DNA from: Brevibacterium sp. CBA3109 | GTDB taxonomy: Bacteria > Actinomycetota > Actinomycetes > Actinomycetales > Brevibacteriaceae | NCBI RefSeq assembly: GCF_040256645.1 | Contig: NZ_CP158281.1 | Coordinates: forward strand, 682,001 to 746,000 | Reading direction: 5' to 3' | DNA length: 64,000 nt | Shown here: piece by piece, positions 16,969 to 25,306 of the stretch | How the letters are laid out: each line of letters opens with the position of its first letter | How positions within the stretch are numbered: position 1 is the first letter of the stretch | Notes under the pieces: generated by a model | Databases searched by the model: none | Seen by the model: only the letters and a program-made list of their open reading frames with translations | Told to the model about the DNA's origin: nothing | Program-made: the position numbers and the translations under genes

Positions 16969-17028
16969 CTCGCCTCACAGGCCAGGGTTCTCCTCAGCTC
17001 ATCCTGGAGCAGGAATCATCATCGACCG

Positions 17029-19002
17029 TCACTGTTCGGCAACGAACACTCCTGCGAAGAATTCGCCGATCTCATCGTGAGCGTCCAGAGGAAAGATGCC
17101 CGAGACATACTGATCGGGGCGAACCACGACCACAGCACCCTCACGACTGATGCCGCGCTCATCGTAGATGTCCTCCTCAGGCATGGCCGCGAAGATCTTC
17201 TCCACGTATTCGAGGTCGAACTCGCCCACATGCGGGCGGAAGGCCGTTGGAACATCGGGGAATGAGAACTCGGTATGGTCCTGTTGGTAGACAACGCTGA
17301 GTTCGATGAGCGCATCGAGGTCAGCGCCCTCACGGCGGAACCTGACCAGAGGCGAAGCCGGGTCGAATTCGAGCCAGTCAGCCAACTGCGTGACCTTGGA
17401 CTTCGACGAAACTGCTGCGCCGTCATCGGCCCAGCCGCCCGTACCGGCTGCACCATCTCCGAGCATCGGAGCAGGTGCATCCGCGAAGACGTAGACACGC
17501 CAGCGGCCGTCAGCCCTGGCCTCATGGCCCAGGTGGATGAAGTTGGCGTCACAGCTGCGCTGCACCTGAGCCGATTTGAACCTCTTGCCGACAGGGAACC
17601 CGCTGGCCAGTTCCTGGTGTTTGGGGGACGCAGTGATCATTGATTGCGTGTACTCGGTCATGAACCCGGCGGGGAACTCGGCAGTCTTGACGTAGAAGTC
17701 CTGCAGATAGGTCTCTTCCGGCAGATCCTCCTGCGGGGTCGCCATCAGGGTCGACCATTCCTTGTCGAAGTCGATGAGATTCTTCGCAGTCACCTGGCGT
17801 TCTGCGGAATAGGTTCGCAGCAGCTCTTGTGAGGACCGTCCGGAGATCACCTGACCGAGCTTCCATGAGATGTTGAACCCGTCCTGCATCGACACGTTCA
17901 TGCCCTGGCCGGCCTTCGCCGAGTGAGTGTGGCAGGCATCGCCGGTGATGAACACGCGCGGGCACGGTGAGCCGACCGCAGTCTCATCGGTGTCGTCGAA
18001 GGCGTCCGTGAGGCGGTGACCGACTTCGTAGACGCTGTGCCAGGCGACTTCTTTCACATCGAGGCTGTAGGGACTGATGATGGCGTTCGCGTTGGCGATG
18101 ATTTCGTCGATGCTTGTCTGCCGCACCTTGCGTGCATCGTCGTCGGAGACTTCGCCCAGGTCGACGTACATGCGGAACAGATGCCCGCCCTCGCGGGGGA
18201 TGAGGAGGACGTTGCCGTGCTTCGAGGAGATCGCGCACTTGGTCCGGATGTCCGGGAAGTCCGAATTTGCGAGCACGTCCATCACGCCCCAAGCATGGTT
18301 GGCTTGGTCGCCGGTCATCGTGCGTCCGATGGATTTACGGACGCCGGAGCGGGCACCGTCGCAGCCGATGACGTAGCCGGCGCGGATGGTGCGTTCTTCA
18401 CCTGCACGCTCCCCGACTGTGCGCCGGAGGGTGACCGTGACCGGATGACTGGAATCGACTGCCGCGCAGTCGCCAGTGTCGTCACCATCAATCGTGAGGT
18501 CGACGAATTCGAAGCCGTAGTCGGGAGAGATGCGGGCGGGAGACTGCTTAGCGAACTGCGCAAAGTAGTCGAGCACTCGCGCCTGGTTGACGATGAGGTG
18601 CGGGAATTCGCTGATTCCCGTCTCATCGTCCTTCGGCCGTCCGGTGCGGATGATGTGCTCGGGATTCTCCGGGTCCGGATTCCAGAAGGCCATCTCGGTG
18701 ATGTGGTAGCCCTCGCGCATGATCTCCTCGGCGAACCCGAACGCCTGGAAGGTCTCGACCGAGCGTGCCTGAATGCCATCGGCCTGCCCGATGACCAGGC
18801 GGGAGTCGCGCTTCTCGATGATCCGGGTACTGACCTCCGGGTACTGAGAGAGCTGTGCCGCCGCGATCATGCCGGCCGGTCCGCTGCCGACGATGAGGAC
18901 ATCAACCTCATCGGGCAGGTCGGCTGGGCGATCGATTCCATAACCTGCTGCAGCTTCGATCCGCGGATCTGCGGACACATAGCCGTGCTGGTGAAAGTGC
19001 AT
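17029..19002 (-). CDS. FAD-dependent aromatic monooxygenase (phenol 2-/3-hydroxybenzoate 4-monooxygenase family)
   Basis: 657 residues. The FAD-binding Rossmann motif is VDVLIVGSGPAGMIAA near residue 35; the DG motif is YVIGCDGARSGVRK; the GD motif is RVFITGDACHTHSAKAGQGMN. The C-terminal ~180 residues (from about GFPVGKRF) fit the thioredoxin-like dimerisation domain of phenol hydroxylase and MobA. The enzyme should ortho-hydroxylate a phenolic ring with NAD(P)H and O2. It faces the homoprotocatechuate operon and shares a 12-bp promoter element with it. I therefore infer that it makes homoprotocatechuate from a hydroxyphenylacetate; 3-hydroxybenzoate is an alternative substrate. Confidence 0.85.
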   Translation of the reverse strand: MHFHQHGYVSADPRIEAAAGYGIDRPADLPDEVDVLIVGSGPAGMIAAAQLSQYPEVSTRIIEKRDSRLVIGQADGIQARSVETFQAFGFAEEIMREGYHITEMAFWNPDPENPEHIIRTGRPKDDETGISEFPHLIVNQARVLDYFAQFAKQSPARISPDYGFEFVDLTIDGDDTGDCAAVDSSHPVTVTLRRTVGERAGEERTIRAGYVIGCDGARSGVRKSIGRTMTGDQANHAWGVMDVLANSDFPDIRTKCAISSKHGNVLLIPREGGHLFRMYVDLGEVSDDDARKVRQTSIDEIIANANAIISPYSLDVKEVAWHSVYEVGHRLTDAFDDTDETAVGSPCPRVFITGDACHTHSAKAGQGMNVSMQDGFNISWKLGQVISGRSSQELLRTYSAERQVTAKNLIDFDKEWSTLMATPQEDLPEETYLQDFYVKTAEFPAGFMTEYTQSMITASPKHQELASGFPVGKRFKSAQVQRSCDANFIHLGHEARADGRWRVYVFADAPAPMLGDGAAGTGGWADDGAAVSSKSKVTQLADWLEFDPASPLVRFRREGADLDALIELSVVYQQDHTEFSFPDVPTAFRPHVGEFDLEYVEKIFAAMPEEDIYDERGISREGAVVVVRPDQYVSGIFPLDAHDEIGEFFAGVFVAEQ

Positions 19003-19052
19003 GTCAACCTCCGGTTCATCACACGTCTTCGTGACTTTCCAATGCTAGCAGT

Positions 19053-19064
19053 TCATATACGATC
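19053..19064 (+). promoter_or_regulatory. Shared operator-like element, monooxygenase side
   Basis: TCATATACGATC, 51 bp upstream of the monooxygenase start. The identical 12-mer, in the same orientation, lies 36 bp upstream of the homoprotocatechuate operon at 19620-19631. The likely binder is the FCD-type GntR regulator encoded in that operon. Confidence 0.5.
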
Positions 19065-19073
19065 ATGTGATGT

Positions 19074-19106
19074 CCAGATCATCATTGAAGAATGCTTATG
19101 ATCTGG
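19074..19106. promoter_or_regulatory. Inverted repeat upstream of the monooxygenase
   Basis: CCAGATCAT at 19074-19082 and ATGATCTGG at 19098-19106 form a 9-bp perfect inverted repeat; an inner CATT/AATG pair extends the symmetry. It sits directly beyond the 12-bp shared element, in a low-GC patch, and could be an operator or an mRNA hairpin. Confidence 0.45.
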
Positions 19107-19404
19107 TTCACAGATTGCTACTCCTCATGACCGGTGCCCAGCGGGGTGCCCGAGCGGCCCTGCGGTGCCAGTCTGGCGACCGGAGGGATCGCCGTCATGA
19201 TGGCGGGATAGGTGGGCGCAGAGGCGGTCGGGTCCGCGGGTCTTGGGCAGACTGTCCGAGGGGTGGTCGCCTGCTCCCTGTGCGCCGCGGTCTCGTGGGA
19301 GGCGGGCGGTTCGTTGACGCCCCGCTGGATCCGATGACCGACGACGCTGGGTGCGATCGGCGTTATCAGTACGAGGGCTCTCGGTAGATATGGCGTGGGC
19401 GACG

Positions 19405-19578
19405 GATACGGTGGCCCAACCTGTCTCCATAGTGTCCGGCCGGGAATGTGCCCAGCGGGCGGAACGGGAAGCTGATGCCGGCGGTGGCCAAGGCGAGCAT
19501 GGTCGACAGCGTCGAAATCAGCAGGCTGGAGAAGGGTTCGTCGAAGATCGTCCCGGAAGCGCGGCCGCCGCCGCCGCC
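19405..19578 (-). pseudogene. Remnant of an MFS (MHS-type) transporter
   Basis: A minus-strand stretch encodes GTIFDEPFSSLLISTLSTML, then ALATAGISFPFRPLG and AGHYGDRLGHRI. This order matches the first two membrane segments and the loop-2 GDRxGR motif of the metabolite:H+ symporter family, which imports aromatic and other organic acids. No full-length frame surrounds it; after GDRLGHRI the frame ends within about a dozen residues. The remaining DNA in the 19003-19666 gap contains no convincing gene. It is probably a decayed transporter of the adjacent aromatic-acid pathway. Confidence 0.5.
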
Positions 19579-19619
19579 CTCGCTGAAGTGACGCAGACCA
19601 CTTGTCCTCCAGAACTGCA

Positions 19620-19631
19620 TCATATACGATC
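19620..19631 (+). promoter_or_regulatory. Shared operator-like element, hpa operon side
   Basis: TCATATACGATC, identical to 19053-19064, placed 36 bp before the ATG of the FAH-RraA gene. It probably overlaps the operon promoter. Confidence 0.5.
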
Positions 19632-19666
19632 TTGGTGAAAGCCAATCGAAATGAGGTGCGAGATCG

Positions 19667-21148
19667 ATGTCGACTCCAGCTGGTGTCCCAGTCAGACCAG
19701 GCAAAATCGTTGCCGTCCACGTGGCGTACGAATCACGCTCGGCCCAGCGCGGAAAACGGCCCTCCCAGCCGTCCTATTTCCTGAAGGCCACAAGTTCCCT
19801 GGCTGCTTCGGGTGACACGATCGAGCGTCCTGCGGGGACCTCGCTGCTCGCCTTCGAAGGTGAGATCGCCGTCGTCATCGGCACAACGGCCCGATCCGTC
19901 AGCCCCGCAGAAGCCTGGGCTTTTGTTGAGGGAGTGACCGCGTCCAACGACTTCGGTCTCTATGACATCAAGACTGCCGACAAAGGTTCCAATCTGCGCT
20001 CGAAGAGCCGTGACGGTTACACCCCATTGGGTCCGAGCATCATTCCCGCCTCCGAGGCGGATCCGCAGTCCCTGCGCATCCGCACCTGGGTCAACGGCGA
20101 GGTCAAGCAGGACGACGGCACGAGCGCCGCGCAGCTGATCTTCCCCCTGACCCAGATCGTCGCCGATCTCAGCCAGCACATGACGCTGGAACCCGGTGAC
20201 GTGATCCTCACCGGCACTCCCGCAGGGTCGACGGTCGTCGCGCCCGGGGACATGGTCGAGGTCGAGGTCACGGCCACCTCGGCGAGCACCGGATCAGAAC
20301 TCAGCTCGGGTCGCCTCGTCACGAACGTCGTCGAGGGCCCTGGCGACTTCGACCCGAACCTCGGCAGCATGCCCGCCGTCGACGAAGCACTGCAAGTCGA
20401 CGCCTGGGGATCACGGGAAGCCGCTGGTCTGGCACCGGAGGAAACTCTCACCGGTGTGCTGAGCCAGGAGCTGCGCGCCAAGCTCGCCGAGGCACCGACG
20501 GCTGGTCTCTCCGCACAGCTGCGTGCACGCGGACTCAACAACGTGGTCATCGAAGGAGTCTGTGCTCTGGTGCCCGGCACGAAGATCGTGGGCACTGCGA
20601 AGACGCTGCGCTTCGTGCCCAACCGCGAGGATCTGTTCAAATCTCACGGCGGCGGATACAACGCCCAGAAGCGGGCCTTCGACTCCCTGCAGTCCGGTGA
20701 GGTTGTCGTCATCGAAGCACGCGGCGAGTCCGGCTCGGGAACCCTCGGCGACGTGTTGGCGCTGCGGGCCAAAGCCCAGGGCGCGACCGGCGTCATCACC
20801 GACGGGGGAGTCCGCGACTCTGCTGAGGTTGCCGGGATCCTACCCGTGTTCTCGACGTCGAAGAACCCCGCCGTGCTTGGCCGCAAACACGTGCCATGGG
20901 AATCTGACGTGGCCGTGGCCTGCGGAAACGCCACCGTGCTGCCCGGCGACGTGATCGTCGGAGACGACGACGGCGTCATCGTCATCCCACGCGATCTCGT
21001 CGAGGAGGTCGTCGACGCGGCACTGGCGAAGGAGATCGAGGACGGCTGGGTGGCCGAACAGGTCGCCGCCGGCAACCCGATCGAGTCTCTGTTTCCCCCG
21101 AAGGGCGAATGGAAAGACAAGTTCGACGCCTGGAAAGCCTCACGATGA
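19667..21148 (+). CDS. FAH-family isomerase/decarboxylase fused to an RraA-like domain
   Basis: 493 residues with two enzymes in one chain. Residues ~10-225 form a fumarylacetoacetate-hydrolase-fold domain like HpaG; metal ligands are visible as Glu64, Glu66 (FEGEIAVVIG) and Asp95. Residues ~260-455 form an RraA-like/HMG aldolase domain, with GDVLALRAKAQGATG followed by DGGVRD at 379-384, the motif that binds Mg and oxo-acids. HpaG of E. coli instead carries two FAH domains that decarboxylate and isomerise 5-oxopent-3-ene-1,2,5-tricarboxylate. Inference: here an RraA-like domain takes one of these roles. It is the first gene of the operon and its stop overlaps the GntR start. Confidence 0.82.
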   Translation: MSTPAGVPVRPGKIVAVHVAYESRSAQRGKRPSQPSYFLKATSSLAASGDTIERPAGTSLLAFEGEIAVVIGTTARSVSPAEAWAFVEGVTASNDFGLYDIKTADKGSNLRSKSRDGYTPLGPSIIPASEADPQSLRIRTWVNGEVKQDDGTSAAQLIFPLTQIVADLSQHMTLEPGDVILTGTPAGSTVVAPGDMVEVEVTATSASTGSELSSGRLVTNVVEGPGDFDPNLGSMPAVDEALQVDAWGSREAAGLAPEETLTGVLSQELRAKLAEAPTAGLSAQLRARGLNNVVIEGVCALVPGTKIVGTAKTLRFVPNREDLFKSHGGGYNAQKRAFDSLQSGEVVVIEARGESGSGTLGDVLALRAKAQGATGVITDGGVRDSAEVAGILPVFSTSKNPAVLGRKHVPWESDVAVACGNATVLPGDVIVGDDDGVIVIPRDLVEEVVDAALAKEIEDGWVAEQVAAGNPIESLFPPKGEWKDKFDAWKASR

Positions 21149-21882
21149 CAACCGCTGACACCGTCGACGCGCATACCCAGCCGAGCTCGTTGAGCAAGGC
21201 GGAGACGGCCTACCGCTGGATCCGAAGATGCATCGCGGATCAGACCTTTGAGCCCGGGCACAAGCTGGTGCTGGCTCAGATCGCTCTCGAACTCGATACC
21301 TCCGTTGTTCCGGTCAGGGAAGCCATCCGCCGCCTCGAGGCCGACGGGCTCGTCACCTTCGAACGCAATGTCGGGGCCCGCGTGGCCATGGTCGACCAGA
21401 GCTCCTACGCGCAGTCGATGGAGGCCGTGGCGGTCCTCGAGGGAGCCGCGACCGCGCAGGCTCTCGAATTCCTGGGCGAGCATGATCTCGCCGAGGCGGA
21501 TGCGATCAATGAGCGCATGCGCGACCTTCTCGCTGATTTCGACCCCACCGAATTCACCCGCCTCAACCACGAATTCCACGCGACACTGTTCCGACGCTGC
21601 CCGAACGAGCGACTGCATTCCTTGGTCGCCGTCGAATGGGATCGTCTGGCGCACCTGCGCAACTCCACCTTCTCCTTCGTGCCCGAGCGGGCGCAGGGGT
21701 CAGTCGACGAGCACGCCAGGATCCTTGCACTCATCCGGGCCCGCGCCTCGGCGGAGGAGATTGAGCGAGTCGTGAGAAATCACCGCTCGGCGACCCTCGC
21801 CAGCTATCAGGAAGCCCAAGCCAAAACCACCGAGACCCGTGTAACTACAGGAATCATCGACAGAGAAGAGGGCAAGTCATGA
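21145..21882 (+). CDS. GntR-family regulator, FCD subfamily
   Basis: 245 residues from ATG 21145, which overlaps the previous stop (ATGA); a longer frame starting at 21109 lies within the upstream gene. The winged helix spans residues ~18-80 (AYRWIRRCIADQTFEPG, then LDTSVVPVREAIRRLEADGL). The FCD domain follows, with RLNHEFHATLFR (metal-binding His) and VDEHARILALIRA. Being inside the operon, it probably controls it and the divergent monooxygenase through the TCATATACGATC elements, with a pathway intermediate as ligand. Confidence 0.85.
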   Translation: MTTADTVDAHTQPSSLSKAETAYRWIRRCIADQTFEPGHKLVLAQIALELDTSVVPVREAIRRLEADGLVTFERNVGARVAMVDQSSYAQSMEAVAVLEGAATAQALEFLGEHDLAEADAINERMRDLLADFDPTEFTRLNHEFHATLFRRCPNERLHSLVAVEWDRLAHLRNSTFSFVPERAQGSVDEHARILALIRARASAEEIERVVRNHRSATLASYQEAQAKTTETRVTTGIIDREEGKS

Positions 21883-23384
21883 CGAAGTCCACTGCAACTC
21901 CAGCGAACCTGCCGGAGAAGATCCGTCACTACATCAACGGTGAATTCGTCGATTCGATCGACGGCGAAGAATTCGACGTCATCAATCCGGTGACCAACGA
22001 GCCCTACATCAAGGCTGCATCAGGCAAGAAGGCCGACATCGACGCCGCCGTCGCCTCAGCGAAGCAGGCCTTTGACGAAGGCCCTTGGCCCTCGATGCTC
22101 CCACGTGAGCGTGCCCGCGTGCTCAACAAGATCGCCGACATCGCCGAGACCCGCAGTCAGGAACTGGCAGAGATGGAGTCCTTCGACTCCGGCCTGCCGA
22201 TCACCCAAGCGAAGGGCCAGGCCAACCGGGCCGCGGAGAACTTCCGCTTCTTCGCTGATCTCATCGTCGCGCAGGTTGACGACGCGTTCAAGGTTCCCGG
22301 CCGTCAGGCCAACTACGTCAACCGCAAGCCGATCGGCGTCGCCGGGCTCATCACTCCGTGGAACACGCCCTTCATGCTCGAGTCCTGGAAGCTGGCTCCG
22401 GCAATCGCGACCGGCAACGCCGTCGTGCTCAAACCTGCCGAATTCACTCCGCTGTCGGCATCGCTGTGGCCAGGCATCTTCGAAGAGGCCGGACTGCCCA
22501 CAGGCGTCTTCAACATGGTCAACGGCTTCGGCGAAGAGGGCTTTGCCGGAGACTCCCTCGTCAAGCACCCGGACGTCCCGCTCATCTCGTTCACCGGTGA
22601 GTCGAGCACGGGTCAGACGATCTTCGCCAATGCCGCTCCCTGGCTCAAGGGCCTGTCCATGGAACTCGGCGGAAAGTCACCGGCCGTCGTCTTCGCCGAT
22701 GCTGACCTCGACGCGGCGATCAATGCCACTGTCTTCGGCGTATTCTCCCTCAACGGCGAACGCTGCACCGCCGGTTCGCGCATCCTCGTCGAAGAGTCGG
22801 TCTATGACGAGTTCGTTCAGCGCTACGCTGCTCAGGCCAAGCGGGTGAAGGTGGGTCTGCCCTCGGATCCCAGCACCGAGGTGGGAGCACTGGTCCACCC
22901 CGAGCACTACGAGAAGGTCATGTCCTACGTCGAAATCGGCAAGCAGGAAGCTCGCCTCGTCGCCGGCGGCGGCCGCCCCGAAGGCTTCGAGACCGGCAAC
23001 TTCGTCGAGCCGACCGTCTTCGCCGATGTCACCCCGGACGCACGGATCTTCCAGGAGGAGATCTTCGGTCCCGTCGTCGCAATCACTCCCTTCAAATCCG
23101 ATGAGGAGGCGCTGCAGCTGGCCAATAACACCAAGTACGGTTTGGCCGCCTACATCTGGACCTCCGACCTCAAGCGGGCGCACAACTTCTCGCAGGCCGT
23201 CGAATCCGGAATGGTCTGGCTGAACTCGAACAACGTCCGCGACCTGCGCACCCCCTTCGGCGGAGTCAAGGCCTCGGGCCTGGGACACGAGGGCGGATAC
23301 CGGTCGATTGATTTCTACACGGAACAGCAGTCCGTGCACATCAACCTCGGCGAGGTCCACAATCCAGTCTTCGGGAAGCAGTGA
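21879..23384 (+). CDS. hpaE: 5-Carboxymethyl-2-hydroxymuconate semialdehyde dehydrogenase
   Basis: A 501-residue NAD-dependent aldehyde dehydrogenase. The general base is Glu262 in MELGGKSPAVV and the catalytic Cys296 lies in GERCTAGS. Family membership in HpaE rests on length, HYINGEFVDSIDGEEF near the start, and position directly before the ring-cleavage dioxygenase. It oxidises the semialdehyde produced by HpaD to 5-carboxymethyl-2-hydroxymuconate. The start overlaps the GntR stop (ATGA). Confidence 0.92.
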   Translation: MTKSTATPANLPEKIRHYINGEFVDSIDGEEFDVINPVTNEPYIKAASGKKADIDAAVASAKQAFDEGPWPSMLPRERARVLNKIADIAETRSQELAEMESFDSGLPITQAKGQANRAAENFRFFADLIVAQVDDAFKVPGRQANYVNRKPIGVAGLITPWNTPFMLESWKLAPAIATGNAVVLKPAEFTPLSASLWPGIFEEAGLPTGVFNMVNGFGEEGFAGDSLVKHPDVPLISFTGESSTGQTIFANAAPWLKGLSMELGGKSPAVVFADADLDAAINATVFGVFSLNGERCTAGSRILVEESVYDEFVQRYAAQAKRVKVGLPSDPSTEVGALVHPEHYEKVMSYVEIGKQEARLVAGGGRPEGFETGNFVEPTVFADVTPDARIFQEEIFGPVVAITPFKSDEEALQLANNTKYGLAAYIWTSDLKRAHNFSQAVESGMVWLNSNNVRDLRTPFGGVKASGLGHEGGYRSIDFYTEQQSVHINLGEVHNPVFGKQ

Positions 23385-23395
23385 GAGGAAAACAC

Positions 23396-24508
23396 ATGTC
23401 CCAGACAATCCCTGTCCCATCAGTTCCGGCCCCGGATATCATCCGCTGTGCCTACATGGAGATCGTCGTCACCGATCTGAAGAAGTCCCGCGACTTCTAC
23501 GTCGGCGTCCTCGACCTGCAGGTCACCGAGGAAGACGAGACCACCGTCTACCTGCGGTCAATGGAAGAGTTCATCCACCACAACCTCGTGCTGCGACAGG
23601 GACCGGTGGCCGCAGTCTCCGCATTCTCCTACCGCGTGCGCAGCCCCGAAGAGGTCGACGCCGCCGAAGCGTACTTTCGTGAGCTCGGCTGCCGAGTCGA
23701 GCGGAAGAAGAACGGATTCGTCCGCGGCATCGGTGACTCGGTGCGCGTGCAGGATCCGCTCGGTTTCCCCTACGAGTTCTTCTACGACGTCGAGCACGTC
23801 GAGCGCCTGGCCTGGCGCTACGACCTCTACTCCCCAGGGGCGCTTGTGCGTCTCGACCACTTCAACCAGGTCACTCCGGACGTTCCGAAGGCCGTGGACT
23901 ACATGGAGAACTTGGGCTTCAAGGTCACCGAGGACATCCAGGACGCCGAAGGCACCGTCTACGCCTCCTGGATGCGCCGGAAGTCCACCGTGCATGACAC
24001 GGCGATGACCGGCGGCGACGGTCCGCGCATGCACCACGTCGCTTTCGCCACGCACGAGAAGCACAACATCCTCGCCATCTGCGACAAGCTCGGGGCATTG
24101 CGCCTGTCCGACACGATCGAACGCGGACCGGGCAGGCACGGCGTCTCGAACGCCTTCTACCTCTATCTGCGCGACCCCGATGGCCACCGCATCGAGATCT
24201 ACACGCAGGACTACTACACGGGTGACCCCGATAACCCGCGCGTGACCTGGGACGTCCACGACAATCAGCGCCGCGACTGGTGGGGCAACCCGGTCGTGCC
24301 GTCCTGGTACACGGACGCCTCCACGGTCCTCGACCTCGACGGCAATCCGGTGTCGTTGACTCAGCGCACCGACGACTCCGAGATGGACGTGACGATCGGC
24401 GCCGACGGGTTCTCCTACACTCGGCGTGAGGACGCGACGACCGACGTCGACGAGCATTCCGGTGCCGGCGACGGAGAAGACGAGTTCAAACTGGGCCACC
24501 AGCTCTGA
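23396..24508 (+). CDS. hpaD: Homoprotocatechuate (3,4-dihydroxyphenylacetate) 2,3-dioxygenase
   Basis: A 370-residue type I extradiol dioxygenase of the vicinal-oxygen-chelate fold. From ATG 23396 (AGAGGA upstream) the numbering coincides with that I recall for the Brevibacterium fuscum enzyme: Fe/Mn ligands His155 (LDHFNQV), His214 (MHHVAFATH) and Glu267 (HRIEIYTQ), and second-sphere Asn157, His200, Arg243, His248 and Tyr257. It opens the ring of homoprotocatechuate next to the hydroxyls to give 5-carboxymethyl-2-hydroxymuconate semialdehyde. A GTG at 23381 overlapping the hpaE stop is a less likely start. Confidence 0.97.
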   Translation: MSQTIPVPSVPAPDIIRCAYMEIVVTDLKKSRDFYVGVLDLQVTEEDETTVYLRSMEEFIHHNLVLRQGPVAAVSAFSYRVRSPEEVDAAEAYFRELGCRVERKKNGFVRGIGDSVRVQDPLGFPYEFFYDVEHVERLAWRYDLYSPGALVRLDHFNQVTPDVPKAVDYMENLGFKVTEDIQDAEGTVYASWMRRKSTVHDTAMTGGDGPRMHHVAFATHEKHNILAICDKLGALRLSDTIERGPGRHGVSNAFYLYLRDPDGHRIEIYTQDYYTGDPDNPRVTWDVHDNQRRDWWGNPVVPSWYTDASTVLDLDGNPVSLTQRTDDSEMDVTIGADGFSYTRREDATTDVDEHSGAGDGEDEFKLGHQL

Positions 24509-24520
24509 GGGGACGCGCAC

Positions 24521-25306
24521 ATGCTCGATGAAACAACGATCGCCGCAATCGCCGACGATCTGGCGCAAGCGGAGAAGAACCGGACGAAGATCGGTCTGCT
24601 GACAACCAAATATCCCGATATGACCGTCGAGGACTCCTACGCCGTGCAGAACGAATGGCGTCGCCGAGGTGAGGCCTCCGGGCGGAGACTGATCGGTCAT
24701 AAGATCGGCCTGACCTCGAAGCCGATGCAGCAGGCGACGGGTATCCGTGAACCCGACTACGGGGCGATCTTCGCCGATCAGGTCTACGACACAGGTTCGG
24801 TCATCGACCACTCGCAGTACTCGGGCGTGCGTGTCGAGGTCGAACTCGCGTTCGTGCTCAAGGACGAACTGCGCGGACCAGACATCAGTCTCATCGACGT
24901 GCTGCGGGCCACCGAATACGTGGTGCCGGCACTCGAGGTGCTGTCGTCGCGGATCGAGATGGAAGGCCGCACCATCGTCGACACGATCTCCGATAATGCC
25001 GCGCTGGGGGCCATGGTCCTCGGCGGTCGTCCGGTGGCCGTCGACGCGGTTGATCTGCGCCGGGTCGGGGCACTGCTGTACCGCAATGAGTCGGTCGAGG
25101 ACTCCGGCCTCGCCGCAGCCGTCCTCGACCATCCAGCCCGCGGCATCGTGTGGCTGGCGAACAAACTGGCCGAACACGGCGATGTCCTTCGAGCTGGGGA
25201 GACCGTCCTGGCAGGGTCCTTTACCCGCCCCATGTGGGTCAGCCCGGGCGACACCGTCCACGCCGACTACGGAGATCTGGGAGTCATCACATGCCGTTTC
25301 GAGTAG
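24521..25306 (+). CDS. hpaH: 2-Oxo-hept-3-ene-1,7-dioate hydratase
   Basis: A 261-residue member of the MhpD/HpaH hydratase family. The core contains SGRRLIGHKIGLTSKPMQQ, DYGAIFADQV, VEVELAFVLKDE and the C-terminal VSPGDTVHADYGDLG. It hydrates 2-oxohept-3-enedioate to 4-hydroxy-2-oxoheptanedioate. It starts 12 bases after hpaD and its end overlaps the hpaI start by 16 bases, so it is clearly in the operon. Confidence 0.92.
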   Translation: MLDETTIAAIADDLAQAEKNRTKIGLLTTKYPDMTVEDSYAVQNEWRRRGEASGRRLIGHKIGLTSKPMQQATGIREPDYGAIFADQVYDTGSVIDHSQYSGVRVEVELAFVLKDELRGPDISLIDVLRATEYVVPALEVLSSRIEMEGRTIVDTISDNAALGAMVLGGRPVAVDAVDLRRVGALLYRNESVEDSGLAAAVLDHPARGIVWLANKLAEHGDVLRAGETVLAGSFTRPMWVSPGDTVHADYGDLGVITCRFE

